DNA of 14,089 bases from Paracoccaceae bacterium (GTDB taxonomy: Bacteria; Pseudomonadota; Alphaproteobacteria; Rhodobacterales; Rhodobacteraceae). The translations under genes and the position numbers were made by a program. The stretch lies in assembly GCA_020832725.1 (NCBI GenBank), contig JAFIEC010000151.1, forward strand, positions 1 to 14,089. The letters are read 5' to 3'. Below the pieces are notes generated by a model. It had not been told where the DNA came from and made no database searches. It saw only the letters and a program-made list of their open reading frames with translations. This document shows positions 1 through 6,745 of this stretch, one piece after another (within the stretch, counting starts at the first letter, position 1; every line of letters starts with the position of its first letter).

Positions 1-234
1 GTCAGCGCGGCCCTCGGCCCAGGCGGAAAAGGCGAGGCGGGGACGGAGGCCGTATTCCGCGTAGAGCGCGACCAGCCCCGAAGGCCGCGCCCCGGCTGCG
101 GATCGCTCGGCGCCCAGCGTGACCGACGCAAAGCCCGCACCGGGCACGGCGGGCCACGGCCCGGCATGGGCGGAGGCGGTTGCCGCCAGCAGGGCCAGCG
201 CGGCAGCGCGCAACGAAGGGAACGGCAGGCGCAT
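1..234 (-). CDS. N-terminal part of an exported, probably outer-membrane protein (cut by the window edge)
   Basis: The reading frame is open from an ATG at 234 down to base 1, giving 78 residues with no stop, so the C-terminal part lies outside the window. Residues 1-24 form a clear Sec signal peptide: two arginines near the start, an Ala/Leu-rich core (AAALALLAATA) and an AxA-type cleavage site (SAHA, then GPW). The mature part alternates small, aromatic and charged residues (GFASVTLGAE, ALYAEYGLRP), as in beta-strands of outer-membrane proteins; this is inference, because too little is present for a family call. The ribosome binding site is weak (GAAGGC). It lies downstream of the small membrane protein gene on the same strand, with a 58-base gap holding a CtrA-like site, so it probably has its own promoter. 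The function is not recognised. Confidence 0.7.
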   Translation of the reverse strand, partial: MRLPFPSLRAAALALLAATASAHAGPWPAVPGAGFASVTLGAERSAAGARPSGLVALYAEYGLRPRLAFSAWAEGRAD

Positions 235-257
235 GGCCCGAGCCTTCGCCACGCGTG

Positions 258-273
258 GTTAATGCAAGGTTAA
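258..273 (-). promoter_or_regulatory. CtrA-type binding site (TTAA-N7-TTAAC)
   Basis: Read on the minus strand, the sequence is TTAACCTTGCATTAAC, a perfect match to the full CtrA consensus TTAA-N7-TTAAC known from alphaproteobacteria. It begins 24 bases upstream of the start codon of the truncated exported gene. At that distance it would overlap or sit just upstream of the transcription start, so activation with a short leader or repression are both possible. CtrA binding itself is inferred from the motif. Confidence 0.6.
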
Positions 274-292
274 GATGAGACGCAGAGGCCCC

Positions 293-532
293 TCAGCGGC
301 GACGAAGATAGGCGCGGTAGGCAAAAGCCACCAGAAAGGCCCCACCCGCTGCGGCGATGGCCCAGGTCGCCGCACCGAGGAAGACCGAGAACAGGCGCAG
401 CACGACAAAGCCCGCAAGCGTCCCGACGATCCCCAGTGCTGCAGTGGTGAAGATGTCCGCCTCGATCCCCAGCAAACGGGTCGCCAGGAATCCGGCGGCG
501 ATCCCGACGATCAGCAATCCGAGCATGGCCAT
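293..532 (-). CDS. GlsB/YeaQ/YmgE-family small membrane protein
   Basis: This is a 79-residue hydrophobic protein of the transglycosylase-associated (GlsB/YeaQ/YmgE) family, whose members are stress-linked inner-membrane proteins of about 80 residues with poorly known function. Three membrane segments are visible: residues 3-20 (LGLLIVGIAAGF), 29-50 (TTAALGIVGTLAGFVV) and 54-72. The middle one carries the family's GIVG..AG glycine pattern. The C-terminus is basic (RAYLRRR). The frame extends upstream to 619, but the ATG at 532 is chosen because AAGGGGG lies 6 bases ahead of it and because the extra 29 residues are polar and atypical. It follows selO on the same strand after 74 bases, so the two may be co-transcribed. 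The family assignment rests on glycine pattern, topology and length. Confidence 0.8.
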   Translation of the reverse strand: MAMLGLLIVGIAAGFLATRLLGIEADIFTTAALGIVGTLAGFVVLRLFSVFLGAATWAIAAAGGAFLVAFAYRAYLRRR

Positions 533-606
533 GAAAAGCCCCCTTGTCCTGCCCCGGATATGGGGCGCCGCGCCGAACCGAACAGCCCCCGCAAGGGTGT
601 CGCGCG

Positions 607-2088
607 TCAGGTGCCGCAAAAGGTGCGGAAAACGCGCTCGGACGCTGCCGGCGGCTGGGTGAAGGAAGGATCTTCGGGGCTGTCGAACGGCCGCTCCAGC
701 ACCGACAGCAGGCGCTCGAACGGCCCGAAATCCTCCTGCGAGACGGCGGTGGCAAGCGCCTCCTCGACCTTGTGGTTGCGCGGGATCACCTGCGGATTGG
801 CCCGCGCCATCGTGGCCCGCCGCGCCGCCTCGTCGCCCCCCTCGCGCGCAAGGCGGGCGCGCCAGCCCTCGGCCCAGGTGTCGAACTCCCGCGGGTTGAC
901 AAAACGGGCCCGCGCGGCTTCGGCCCCGTCGGGGGAGATGGCCCCGGAGAGGCCCGCGAAGGTCAGCGTGAAATCGGCCTCGTTGCGCGCCATCGCCTCG
1001 AGCAGTGCCTCGGCCAGCGCCGCATCGCCCGGCTCTTCGGTCATCAGGCCCAGCTTGGCGCGCATCACGGCCATGTGGGCCTGTTCATACAGTGACGGGA
1101 AGGCCGCGATCGCCTCGTTGGCGCGCTCCAGCGCGCGATCCGGGTCGGTGTCGATCAGCGGCAAAAGCGTCTCGGCCAGTCGCGCCAGATTCCAGTTGGC
1201 GATGCGCGGCTGGTTGCCATAGGCATAGCGGCCCTGATGGTCGATCGAGCTGAAAACCCTGCCGGGATGGTAGGCATCCATGAAGGCACAGGGGCCGTAG
1301 TCGATCGTCTCGCCCGACAGGGCGAAATTGTCGGTGTTCATGACCCCGTGGATGAAGCCCACCCCCATCCAGGCCGCCACCAGACGGGCCTGCCGCTCCA
1401 TCACCCGCCGAAGAAGCGCCAGCGCCGCATCGGGCGTGCCCGCAAGGTCGGGGTCGTGTCGGGTGATCGTATGCGCGACCAGAAGCGACAGCGCCTCCTC
1501 GTCGCGGCGGATCGCGAAGAACTGGAATGTGCCCACCCGGATATGGCTGCCCGCCACGCGGGCCAGCACGGCCCCCGGCAGCCGCTCTTCGCGGAAGACC
1601 GGCTCTCCGGTGGTGACGGCCGCAAGGGCCCGGGTGGTGGGGATGCCCAGCGCATGCATCGCCTCCGAGACAAGGTATTCCCGCAGCACCGGGCCCAGCG
1701 CCGCGCGGCCATCGCCCATGCGCGAGAACGGGGTGCGGCCCGAGCCCTTGAGCTGGATGTCGCGGCGGTGCCCGTGGATGTCCACCACCTCGCCCAGCAG
1801 AAGGGCCCGGCCATCGCCAAGCTGCGGCACCAGGTTGCCGAACTGGTGGCCGGCATAGGCCATGGCCAGCGGCTCCGCCCCCTCGGGCAGGGCATTGCCG
1901 GCGAACAGCTCCGCCCAGGCGTCTGCTTCCATGGCCCCGGGATCGATCCCGAGCTCCTGCGCCAGGGCGGCGTTCAGCCGCACCAGGCGCGGGCGTGGGG
2001 CGGCGGCGGGCGGCTGCCGGGCAAAGAATCGCTCGGGCAGGCGCGCATAGCTGTTGTCGAAGGAAATGGGCTGTTGGCCGGGTGGCAT
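607..2088 (-). CDS. selO: Protein adenylyltransferase SelO (YdiU/UPF0061 family)
   Basis: A 493-residue pseudokinase-fold enzyme that transfers AMP from ATP to Ser/Thr/Tyr of target proteins and is linked to oxidative-stress responses. The family hallmarks are all visible: the N-terminal DNSYARLPERFF, AYAGHQFG (residues 77-84), GDGRA (91-95), QLKGSGRTPFSRMGDGRAAL with the nucleotide-binding Lys114, the catalytic/metal motif HGVMNTDNF with Asp253, and TIDYGPC with Asp263. The order and spacing resemble those described for Pseudomonas syringae SelO. The protein ends FCGT; Cys491 sits where eukaryotic SelO has selenocysteine. Length is normal. An ATG two codons upstream (2094) is possible, but AGGAGA abuts it directly; the ATG at 2088 has the better 6-base spacing. 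It faces away from the dioxygenase gene and is probably housekeeping, unrelated to that cluster. Confidence 0.95.
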   Translation of the reverse strand: MPPGQQPISFDNSYARLPERFFARQPPAAAPRPRLVRLNAALAQELGIDPGAMEADAWAELFAGNALPEGAEPLAMAYAGHQFGNLVPQLGDGRALLLGEVVDIHGHRRDIQLKGSGRTPFSRMGDGRAALGPVLREYLVSEAMHALGIPTTRALAAVTTGEPVFREERLPGAVLARVAGSHIRVGTFQFFAIRRDEEALSLLVAHTITRHDPDLAGTPDAALALLRRVMERQARLVAAWMGVGFIHGVMNTDNFALSGETIDYGPCAFMDAYHPGRVFSSIDHQGRYAYGNQPRIANWNLARLAETLLPLIDTDPDRALERANEAIAAFPSLYEQAHMAVMRAKLGLMTEEPGDAALAEALLEAMARNEADFTLTFAGLSGAISPDGAEAARARFVNPREFDTWAEGWRARLAREGGDEAARRATMARANPQVIPRNHKVEEALATAVSQEDFGPFERLLSVLERPFDSPEDPSFTQPPAASERVFRTFCGT

Positions 2089-2094
2089 GGTCAT

Positions 2095-2100
2095 TCTCCT
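2095..2100 (-). promoter_or_regulatory. Ribosome binding site deciding the selO start
   Basis: On the minus strand AGGAGA sits directly against the ATG at 2094 and 6 bases before the ATG at 2088. The spacing favours the second ATG as the main start. Confidence 0.5.
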
Positions 2101-2159
2101 GATCTCGCGGAGCCTAGCGCGTGGGCGGTCGGGCGCAAGGCCGCGCACGGGCGGCAACG

Positions 2160-2179
2160 ATATATGGATTCCTGATAGC
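2160..2179. promoter_or_regulatory. Candidate LysR-type operator upstream of the dioxygenase/TRAP operon
   Basis: A dyad TAT-N11-ATA (2161-2177) lies 120 bases upstream of the dioxygenase start. LysR regulators typically bind T-N11-A dyads. The 20-base segment matches the segment at 6746-6765, next to the local LysR gene, at 14 of 20 positions, including the block TGATAGC. A second GATAGC (2205-2210) follows exactly 31 bases downstream, about three helical turns, as expected for recognition and activation half-sites on one face. The surrounding stretch is locally AT-rich. No clear -35/-10 pair could be assigned. Confidence 0.45.
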
Positions 2180-2298
2180 TGGTTGCGAAATACTGACTTG
2201 AAACGATAGCGCATGCGGTGCCCTCTGCCCCGGAACCGAGCGCAGTTGCTTTGCGCACGGCCAGCGGTAACACTTTGCACCGACCCCGGGAGGAAATG

Positions 2299-2847
2299 AT
2301 GGGACGACTGGCTGCCTTCAATTTCCAGAAATGGATCGACGAGCATCGCCACCTGCTCAAGCCTCCGGTGGGCAACCAGCAGATATGGGAAGACGCCGAC
2401 CTCATGGTGACCGTGGTCGGCGGCCCGAACAAGCGGACCGATTATCACGATGACCCGGTGGAGGAGTTCTTCTACCAGATCGAGGGGGACATGCTGCTGA
2501 AGATCCACGATGTCGGAACCGGGGAGTTCTATGACGTCCCCATCCGCCAGGGAGAGATCTTCCTTCTGCCGCCCCATACGCGCCATTCGCCTCAGCGCCC
2601 GCAACCCGGATCCATAGGGCTTGTGATCGAGCCGAAGCGCCCGGAGGGGGCGCTGGACGCGATCGAGTGGTATTGCTTCGAGTGCAACCACCTTGTGCAC
2701 AGGGCTGAGCTGGACCTCGAATCGATCGTCGATGATCTTCCCCCTGTCTACGAGCGATTTTACGGCGACGAAGCAGCGCGCACCTGCCCGAATTGCGGTG
2801 CGATCCATCCCGGCAAGGAACCGCCCGAGGGATGGGTGAAGCTGTGA
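2299..2847 (+). CDS. nbaC: 3-hydroxyanthranilate 3,4-dioxygenase
   Basis: A cupin-fold, Fe(II)-dependent extradiol dioxygenase of 182 residues that opens 3-hydroxyanthranilate to 2-amino-3-carboxymuconate semialdehyde in the cytoplasm. Every active-site residue known from the Ralstonia/Cupriavidus enzyme can be matched: iron ligands His50, Glu56 and His96 (TDYHDDPVEEFFYQ, LLPPHTRHSPQRP), substrate-binding Arg46, Arg100 and Glu111, and a rubredoxin-like second metal site Cys126/Cys129 (WYCFEC) and Cys163/Cys166 (TCPNC). The frame is open to 2218, but GGGAGG at 2288-2293 points to the ATG at 2299 (5 bases) rather than the one at 2296 (2 bases). It leads an operon with the TRAP genes (45-base gap to dctP). 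G+C by hand count is 55-63% in three lines, below selO (68-77% in two lines). The usual next enzyme, aminocarboxymuconate semialdehyde decarboxylase, is absent, so the true substrate may differ. Confidence 0.93.
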   Translation: MGRLAAFNFQKWIDEHRHLLKPPVGNQQIWEDADLMVTVVGGPNKRTDYHDDPVEEFFYQIEGDMLLKIHDVGTGEFYDVPIRQGEIFLLPPHTRHSPQRPQPGSIGLVIEPKRPEGALDAIEWYCFECNHLVHRAELDLESIVDDLPPVYERFYGDEAARTCPNCGAIHPGKEPPEGWVKL

Positions 2848-2892
2848 GCGCGACCCAGATACGAAAAACCAGAAACCAACCGGGAGCCTGAC

Positions 2893-3879
2893 ATGACCCA
2901 TATCGCCCGCCTGACCGGCGTTGCAGCCTTCGGCCTCGCAGGCCTTGGCCTGAGCGTAAACGCGCTCGACGCCCGCGAATTGCGCATCGGAATGATCACG
3001 CCGCCGCTTCACGTCTGGAGCCAGGCCGCCGTGTCCATGGCCGAGGAGCTGGCCGAAAAGACCGGCGGCGCCATGACGCTCACCGTGTTCCCCGCCGGCC
3101 AGTTGGGAACCGAGGGCGAAATGATGCAACAGCTCCAGACCGGAGCGCTGGACATGGCTTTCCTGACCATTGCCGAAGTGTCGAACCGCGTGCCCACCTT
3201 CGGGGCCTTCTATGCGCCGTTCCTGGCCGACGACATGGCCCATGCCGCGCGGATCATCCGCTCGGACGAAGCCCGCGAACTGCTGGAGATCCTGCCCGAG
3301 GAGGCCGGTGTCGTCGGCGTGGCCTATGGCAGCGCCGGCATGCGCCAGATCGCCAGCCGGACCCCGATCGGAACGGTGGAGGACCTGCGCGGCCTCAAGA
3401 TCCGCATCACCCCGTTCGAGCCGATCCGCGACTTCTACAACATCCTTGGCGTGGCGCCGACGCCACTGCCGCTTCCGGCGGTGTTCGACGCGCTGGCCAA
3501 TGGCCAGGTCGATGCGATCGACATGGATGCCGAACTGATCTGGGGCCTGCGCTATCATGAGCTTTCGCAGGACGTGCTGTTCTCCAACCACATGCTGTTC
3601 CCGATGGTCGGTCTGATCTCGGGCCGGACATGGGCTGCGCTGAGCGCGGATGAGCGCGAGATGCTCTCGGAGATGCTGGCGCGCTATGCCGACGGCACCC
3701 TGGACGAGTACATCGAGAACGACCCGATCTGGATGCAGCAGGTCGCCGATGCCGGCACGCCCATGCGCCGCGTCGGGTCGGATTTCTTCGCGGCCGCGAT
3801 CGAGGCCTGGGAAGCGATCTGGGCGCCCAAGGCACCTGCGCTGGCAGTGCTGCGCGACGTCGCCGATCGCACCCGCTGA
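2893..3879 (+). CDS. dctP: TRAP transporter substrate-binding protein, DctP family
   Basis: The periplasmic binding subunit of a tripartite ATP-independent (TRAP) transporter: it captures an organic anion and delivers it to the membrane partners encoded next. It has 328 residues, the usual length. Residues 1-27 are a signal peptide (GVAAFGLAGLGLSVNALDA, cleavage near residue 24-27). The mature protein starts RELRIGMITPP and shows FPAGQLGTEGEMMQQLQTGALDM (66-88) and, in the family's second domain, LRGLKIRI with Arg171, at the position of the arginine that binds the substrate carboxylate, then FDALANGQVDAID (198-210). The substrate is therefore probably a carboxylate; its identity cannot be read. 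CGGGAG lies 6 bases before the ATG. Its place behind the dioxygenase suggests import of that enzyme's substrate or a precursor. Confidence 0.93.
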   Translation: MTHIARLTGVAAFGLAGLGLSVNALDARELRIGMITPPLHVWSQAAVSMAEELAEKTGGAMTLTVFPAGQLGTEGEMMQQLQTGALDMAFLTIAEVSNRVPTFGAFYAPFLADDMAHAARIIRSDEARELLEILPEEAGVVGVAYGSAGMRQIASRTPIGTVEDLRGLKIRITPFEPIRDFYNILGVAPTPLPLPAVFDALANGQVDAIDMDAELIWGLRYHELSQDVLFSNHMLFPMVGLISGRTWAALSADEREMLSEMLARYADGTLDEYIENDPIWMQQVADAGTPMRRVGSDFFAAAIEAWEAIWAPKAPALAVLRDVADRTR

Positions 3880-3900
3880 GCCGGGTTTCACGACCCCTCG

Positions 3901-3925
3901 ATGGGCGCGCGGACGGCGCGCCCAT
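3901..3925 (+). repeat. Intercistronic hairpin between dctP and dctQ
   Basis: A perfect inverted repeat, ATGGGCGCGC and GCGCGCCCAT, 10 bp with a 5-base loop (GGACG), lies 21 bases after the dctP stop and 20 bases before the dctQ start. No T-run follows, so it is not a standard terminator. A stable stem here would protect the 3' end of the dctP message or cause partial termination, giving more binding protein than permease. The role is inferred. Confidence 0.7.
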
Positions 3926-3945
3926 TCCTGCGTGAGGCCCTGCCC

Positions 3946-4500
3946 ATGCTGCACCGCTTCTCGGCCCTCTGGGCAAAGATGGAGATGGCGCTCGCCGCGG
4001 TGCTCGCGGCGGGCGTCACATTGATGATTCTCTACAACGTCACCACCCGTTCGATGGGCAACGCGATCTACTGGGTGGACGAGACGGCGATCTATATCAT
4101 GGTGTGGATGGCGTTCCTCGCCGCCTCCGCCGCCGTCCAGAAGCGCGATTCCATCGCCGTCACCCTCGTGTCAGACGCTCTCTCGGGCCGCAGGGCACAG
4201 GCGCTGCGGCTGGGCGTCGATCTGGTGATCCTCGGCTTTGCCGTGGCGATGGCCTGGCTGGTGTGGATCTGGTTCGACCTGCCCAACCTGGCCGAGGCCG
4301 GGTTCGAGCGGCGGGCCTTTCAGCGCCTGACCTTCAATTTCATCTATTCCGAGCCGACGCTGACCCTTGGCTGGCCCAAGTGGGTCGTCTGGCTGATCAT
4401 GCCGATATTCGCCTTCGGGCTGCTGCTGCATTCGCTCAGCAACACCCTGCTGTCGATCCGCGCCCTGCGCCGACCCCTTCCAGAGGAGGCCGCACGATGA
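3946..4500 (+). CDS. dctQ: TRAP transporter small permease, DctQ family
   Basis: The small membrane subunit of the TRAP transporter, 184 residues with four predicted membrane segments (about 12-32, 48-64, 88-110 and 146-170), typical of DctQ. Family features include the first helix ending NVTTRSMGNAIYWVDETAIY (31-50), with the Trp/Glu pair found in this family, and QKRDSIAVTLVSDAL (65-79), a variant of the usual RxGxHIxV loop. The frame is open from an ATG at 3901, but that codon lies in the hairpin with no ribosome binding site. The ATG at 3946, preceded by GTGAGG 8 bases away, starts the protein directly before the first helix. The stop overlaps the dctM start by 4 bases (ATGA), so the two permease subunits are translationally coupled. 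Confidence 0.9.
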   Translation: MLHRFSALWAKMEMALAAVLAAGVTLMILYNVTTRSMGNAIYWVDETAIYIMVWMAFLAASAAVQKRDSIAVTLVSDALSGRRAQALRLGVDLVILGFAVAMAWLVWIWFDLPNLAEAGFERRAFQRLTFNFIYSEPTLTLGWPKWVVWLIMPIFAFGLLLHSLSNTLLSIRALRRPLPEEAAR

Positions 4501-5756
4501 CGGCGGGTCTGTTCCTTGTACTGCTGTTCATGGCGGTGCCCATCAGCATCGTGCTTGCGGTCACGGCGATCTTCTATGCCTGGAGCAGCGGCAACAATGT
4601 CCTGTTCTCCTCCTTCGCGCAGATGCTGTTCTCGGGCGTGGACAAGTACGGGCTGATGGCGATTCCGCTGTTCATGCTGGCGGGCGAGTTGATGAACGAG
4701 GGCGGCATGACCCGGCGGCTGGTTGCTGCGGCGCGGGTGTTCGTGGGCGGCTTTCGTGGCGGGCTGGCCTATATCAACGTGCTGGCCAACATGTTCATGG
4801 CGGCCATCATCGGCTCGGCCGCCAGCCAGATCGCCGTGATGAGCCGGGCGATGGTCCCCGCCATGGAGAGGGAGGGCTACACCCGCGCATTCGCGGCGGC
4901 GACCACCGCTGCGGGGGGATTGCTGTCGCCCATCATCCCGCCGTCGATGCTGTTCGTCATCTTCGGGGTGCTGGCTCAGGTGCCCATCGCCGACATGTTC
5001 ATTGCGGGCATCATCCCGGGCCTGCTTCTGTCGCTGGGCTTCTTCGCCGTGATTGCGGTGGTGGGCATCTGGCAGGAATTTCCCAAGGGCGAATGGATGA
5101 CCCCGGCCGAGGCCGGCCGTGCCATGCTGCATGCCGCACCTGCGGCCCTGATCCCGCTGGCCATCGTGGGCGGCATCCTCTTCGGCATCGCCACCCCGAC
5201 CGAAAGCGCCGCGGTCGCCTCGCTGGTCGCGCTGATCATAGGCCTTGTCATCTACCGGGAGCTGGAATTCCGCCGCTTCCACGAAATCTTCGTGCGGGTG
5301 GCCGTCAACTCCAGCCTCGTGCTGTTCATGATCGCGGCGGCCAATGTCTTTGGCTGGGTCATCATCTACGAGGCCCTGCCGCAGAAGCTGGCAGCCCTGG
5401 TGACCACGGTGACCTCCGATCCGTTCCTGTTTCTGCTGATCGTCAACCTCGCCCTTTTCCTGGTGGGCATGGTCATCGACGGGATCGCGGCCCTGATCCT
5501 GGTCGCGCCGATCCTGCTTCCGATCGCCACCGTCACCTATGGCATAGACCCGATCCACCTGGGCGTCGTGATGTGCCTCAACCTTGTTCTGGGGTTGCTG
5601 ACGCCGCCGGTGGGGGCGGGGCTCTACATCGCCTCGGCCATGTCGGGGGCACCGCCGCTCGCGATCTTCCGCCAGCTGGCCCCCTTCCTGCTGGTGGCGA
5701 CGATCGTGCTCGTGGCCCTGAGCTATGCGCCTGTGCTGACGCTGGGGCTGATCTGA
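4497..5756 (+). CDS. dctM: TRAP transporter large permease, DctM family
   Basis: The Na+-driven transport subunit of the TRAP system, 419 residues, about 12 hydrophobic segments, normal length. DctM signatures are present: YGLMAIPLFMLAGELMNEGG (51-70), GSAASQIAVMSRAMVPAMEREGY (106-128), the first hairpin motif GGLLSPIIPPS (140-150), IATPTESAAV (231-240) and the second hairpin motif GLLTPPVGAGLY (366-377). GAGGAGG lies 7 bases before the ATG, which overlaps the dctQ stop. It forms one operon with dctP and dctQ. The last 34 bases of the gene overlap the 3' end of the LysR-type gene on the opposite strand, leaving no room for a terminator between the two convergent genes. Confidence 0.94.
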   Translation: MTAGLFLVLLFMAVPISIVLAVTAIFYAWSSGNNVLFSSFAQMLFSGVDKYGLMAIPLFMLAGELMNEGGMTRRLVAAARVFVGGFRGGLAYINVLANMFMAAIIGSAASQIAVMSRAMVPAMEREGYTRAFAAATTAAGGLLSPIIPPSMLFVIFGVLAQVPIADMFIAGIIPGLLLSLGFFAVIAVVGIWQEFPKGEWMTPAEAGRAMLHAAPAALIPLAIVGGILFGIATPTESAAVASLVALIIGLVIYRELEFRRFHEIFVRVAVNSSLVLFMIAAANVFGWVIIYEALPQKLAALVTTVTSDPFLFLLIVNLALFLVGMVIDGIAALILVAPILLPIATVTYGIDPIHLGVVMCLNLVLGLLTPPVGAGLYIASAMSGAPPLAIFRQLAPFLLVATIVLVALSYAPVLTLGLI

Positions 5757-6733
5757 GCCCGGCCCACATCAGCGCCCGCCCGCCGCAGCGCCTGCAGGAA
5801 GAAATCGGCCGCCGGAGACAGCCCGCGCCGCGTGCTGTAGCACACGCCCACGGCCCCCCGGGGCAGCGCGAAGGACAGATCGAGCGCCACCAGCCGCCCG
5901 ACCGAAAGCTCGTCTGCCGCCACCTGGGCGGGCAGGATGCCGACAAGGTCGGTTTCCGCCAGAAGCCTGCGATTTGCCAGCCACGCCACCGATTCAAGTG
6001 GCACCGGCGGCGGCCCGCCCGCATGCTGAAACATCTGGTCAAGCTGCCGGCGCAGGGTCGTCTCGGGCGGGGGAAGTACGAAACCCCATCCGCGTAGTTC
6101 CTCAAGGCCAAGGCCGCGCCGGGCCGCCAACGGATGCCCGGGCCGCACCAGTGCAAGGCTTTCGGCCTCATACAGCCGCTCCTGCGCCACCTCGTCACGG
6201 TGACGGAACACCGGAAGTCTCCCCACCACGAGGTCCAGATCTCCCGTCCGCAAGCCGGGGATGAGCGCCTCGTTGGTCCCCTCCACGATCTTGACCGCAA
6301 GGCCGGGTCGGTTCTCCAGCACGTCCGCGATGGCGCGCGGCAGAACCTCGGCGGAGGCCGCGATCAGCGTTCCCACAACGACCCGCCCCTCCCTGCCCCG
6401 GGCCAGATCGTCGATCTCGAGGACCGCCTGCCCGATCTGGGACAGGATCATCCGGGCGTTCCGCATCAGGGCCGCGCCAAAGATCGTCGGGACCACGCCA
6501 CGATTGGTCCGCTCGAACAGGGTCACGCCCAGATCCTCCTCGAGGTCCTTCAGAAGCTTGGTCGCCGCAGGCTGGGACATGTTCAGGGACAGCGCCGCAT
6601 GCAGCACGCTTCGGTGGCTGCCCACGGCCACCAGCAGGCGCAACTGGCGGATCTTGAGCCGGGCAAGGATCCGCTCCACCAGAACCGTCTGGCGGGGGGC
6701 AAGGGCGGGTTCGGCAGGATCATGCGAGGTCAC
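5723..6733 (-). CDS. LysR-type transcriptional regulator (GbpR-like)
   Basis: A 336-residue LysR-family regulator. An N-terminal winged helix-turn-helix spans about residues 27-86 (LRLLVAVGSHRSVLHAALSLNMSQPAATKLLKDLEEDLGVTLFER in pattern), with the recognition helix around NMSQPAATKLLKDLE. A long linker helix and a periplasmic-binding-like effector domain (about 115-320) follow. The DNA-binding domain resembles the GbpR subgroup. The start is a GTG, supported by GGAGG 5 bases upstream. It has a 20-residue N-terminal extension before the HTH. It is divergent from the molybdo-subunit gene and convergent with dctM, overlapping it by 34 bases. A T-N11-A dyad just upstream of its own ribosome binding site suggests autoregulation and control of the divergent gene. 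The ligand is unknown, probably the TRAP substrate or a breakdown product. Confidence 0.92.
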   Translation of the reverse strand: MTSHDPAEPALAPRQTVLVERILARLKIRQLRLLVAVGSHRSVLHAALSLNMSQPAATKLLKDLEEDLGVTLFERTNRGVVPTIFGAALMRNARMILSQIGQAVLEIDDLARGREGRVVVGTLIAASAEVLPRAIADVLENRPGLAVKIVEGTNEALIPGLRTGDLDLVVGRLPVFRHRDEVAQERLYEAESLALVRPGHPLAARRGLGLEELRGWGFVLPPPETTLRRQLDQMFQHAGGPPPVPLESVAWLANRRLLAETDLVGILPAQVAADELSVGRLVALDLSFALPRGAVGVCYSTRRGLSPAADFFLQALRRAGADVGRAQISPSVSTGA

Positions 6734-6738
6734 GGCAG

Positions 6739-6743
6739 CCTCC
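6739..6743 (-). promoter_or_regulatory. Ribosome binding site supporting the GTG start of the LysR gene
   Basis: GGAGG on the minus strand ends 5 bases before the GTG at 6733. The CAT at 6721-6723 is out of frame, so the GTG is the likely start. Confidence 0.65.
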
Positions 6744-6745
6744 GG

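Noticed and set aside
551..566. GCCCC-N6-GGGGC inverted repeat between selO and the small membrane protein gene, considered as a terminator.
   Set aside because: The stem is only 5 bp and no T-run follows on the minus strand.
2218..2298. In-frame upstream start giving a 209-residue dioxygenase.
   Set aside because: The extra N-terminal residues are absent from the family, and the only good ribosome binding site (2288-2293) points to the ATG at 2299.
2095..3954. The selO frame stays open far upstream on the minus strand, antisense to the dioxygenase and dctP, giving a possible 1115-residue protein.
   Set aside because: The SelO family begins at the DNSYARLP motif near 2088. The upstream part is His/Arg/Gln-rich shadow sequence of two well-supported plus-strand genes and has no recognisable domain.
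4344..5558. Long minus-strand open frame (404 residues) opposite dctM.
   Set aside because: Its composition is extreme in Asp, His, Arg and Gln with no motif, which is the mirror of a hydrophobic GC-rich membrane protein gene. dctM itself is unmistakable.
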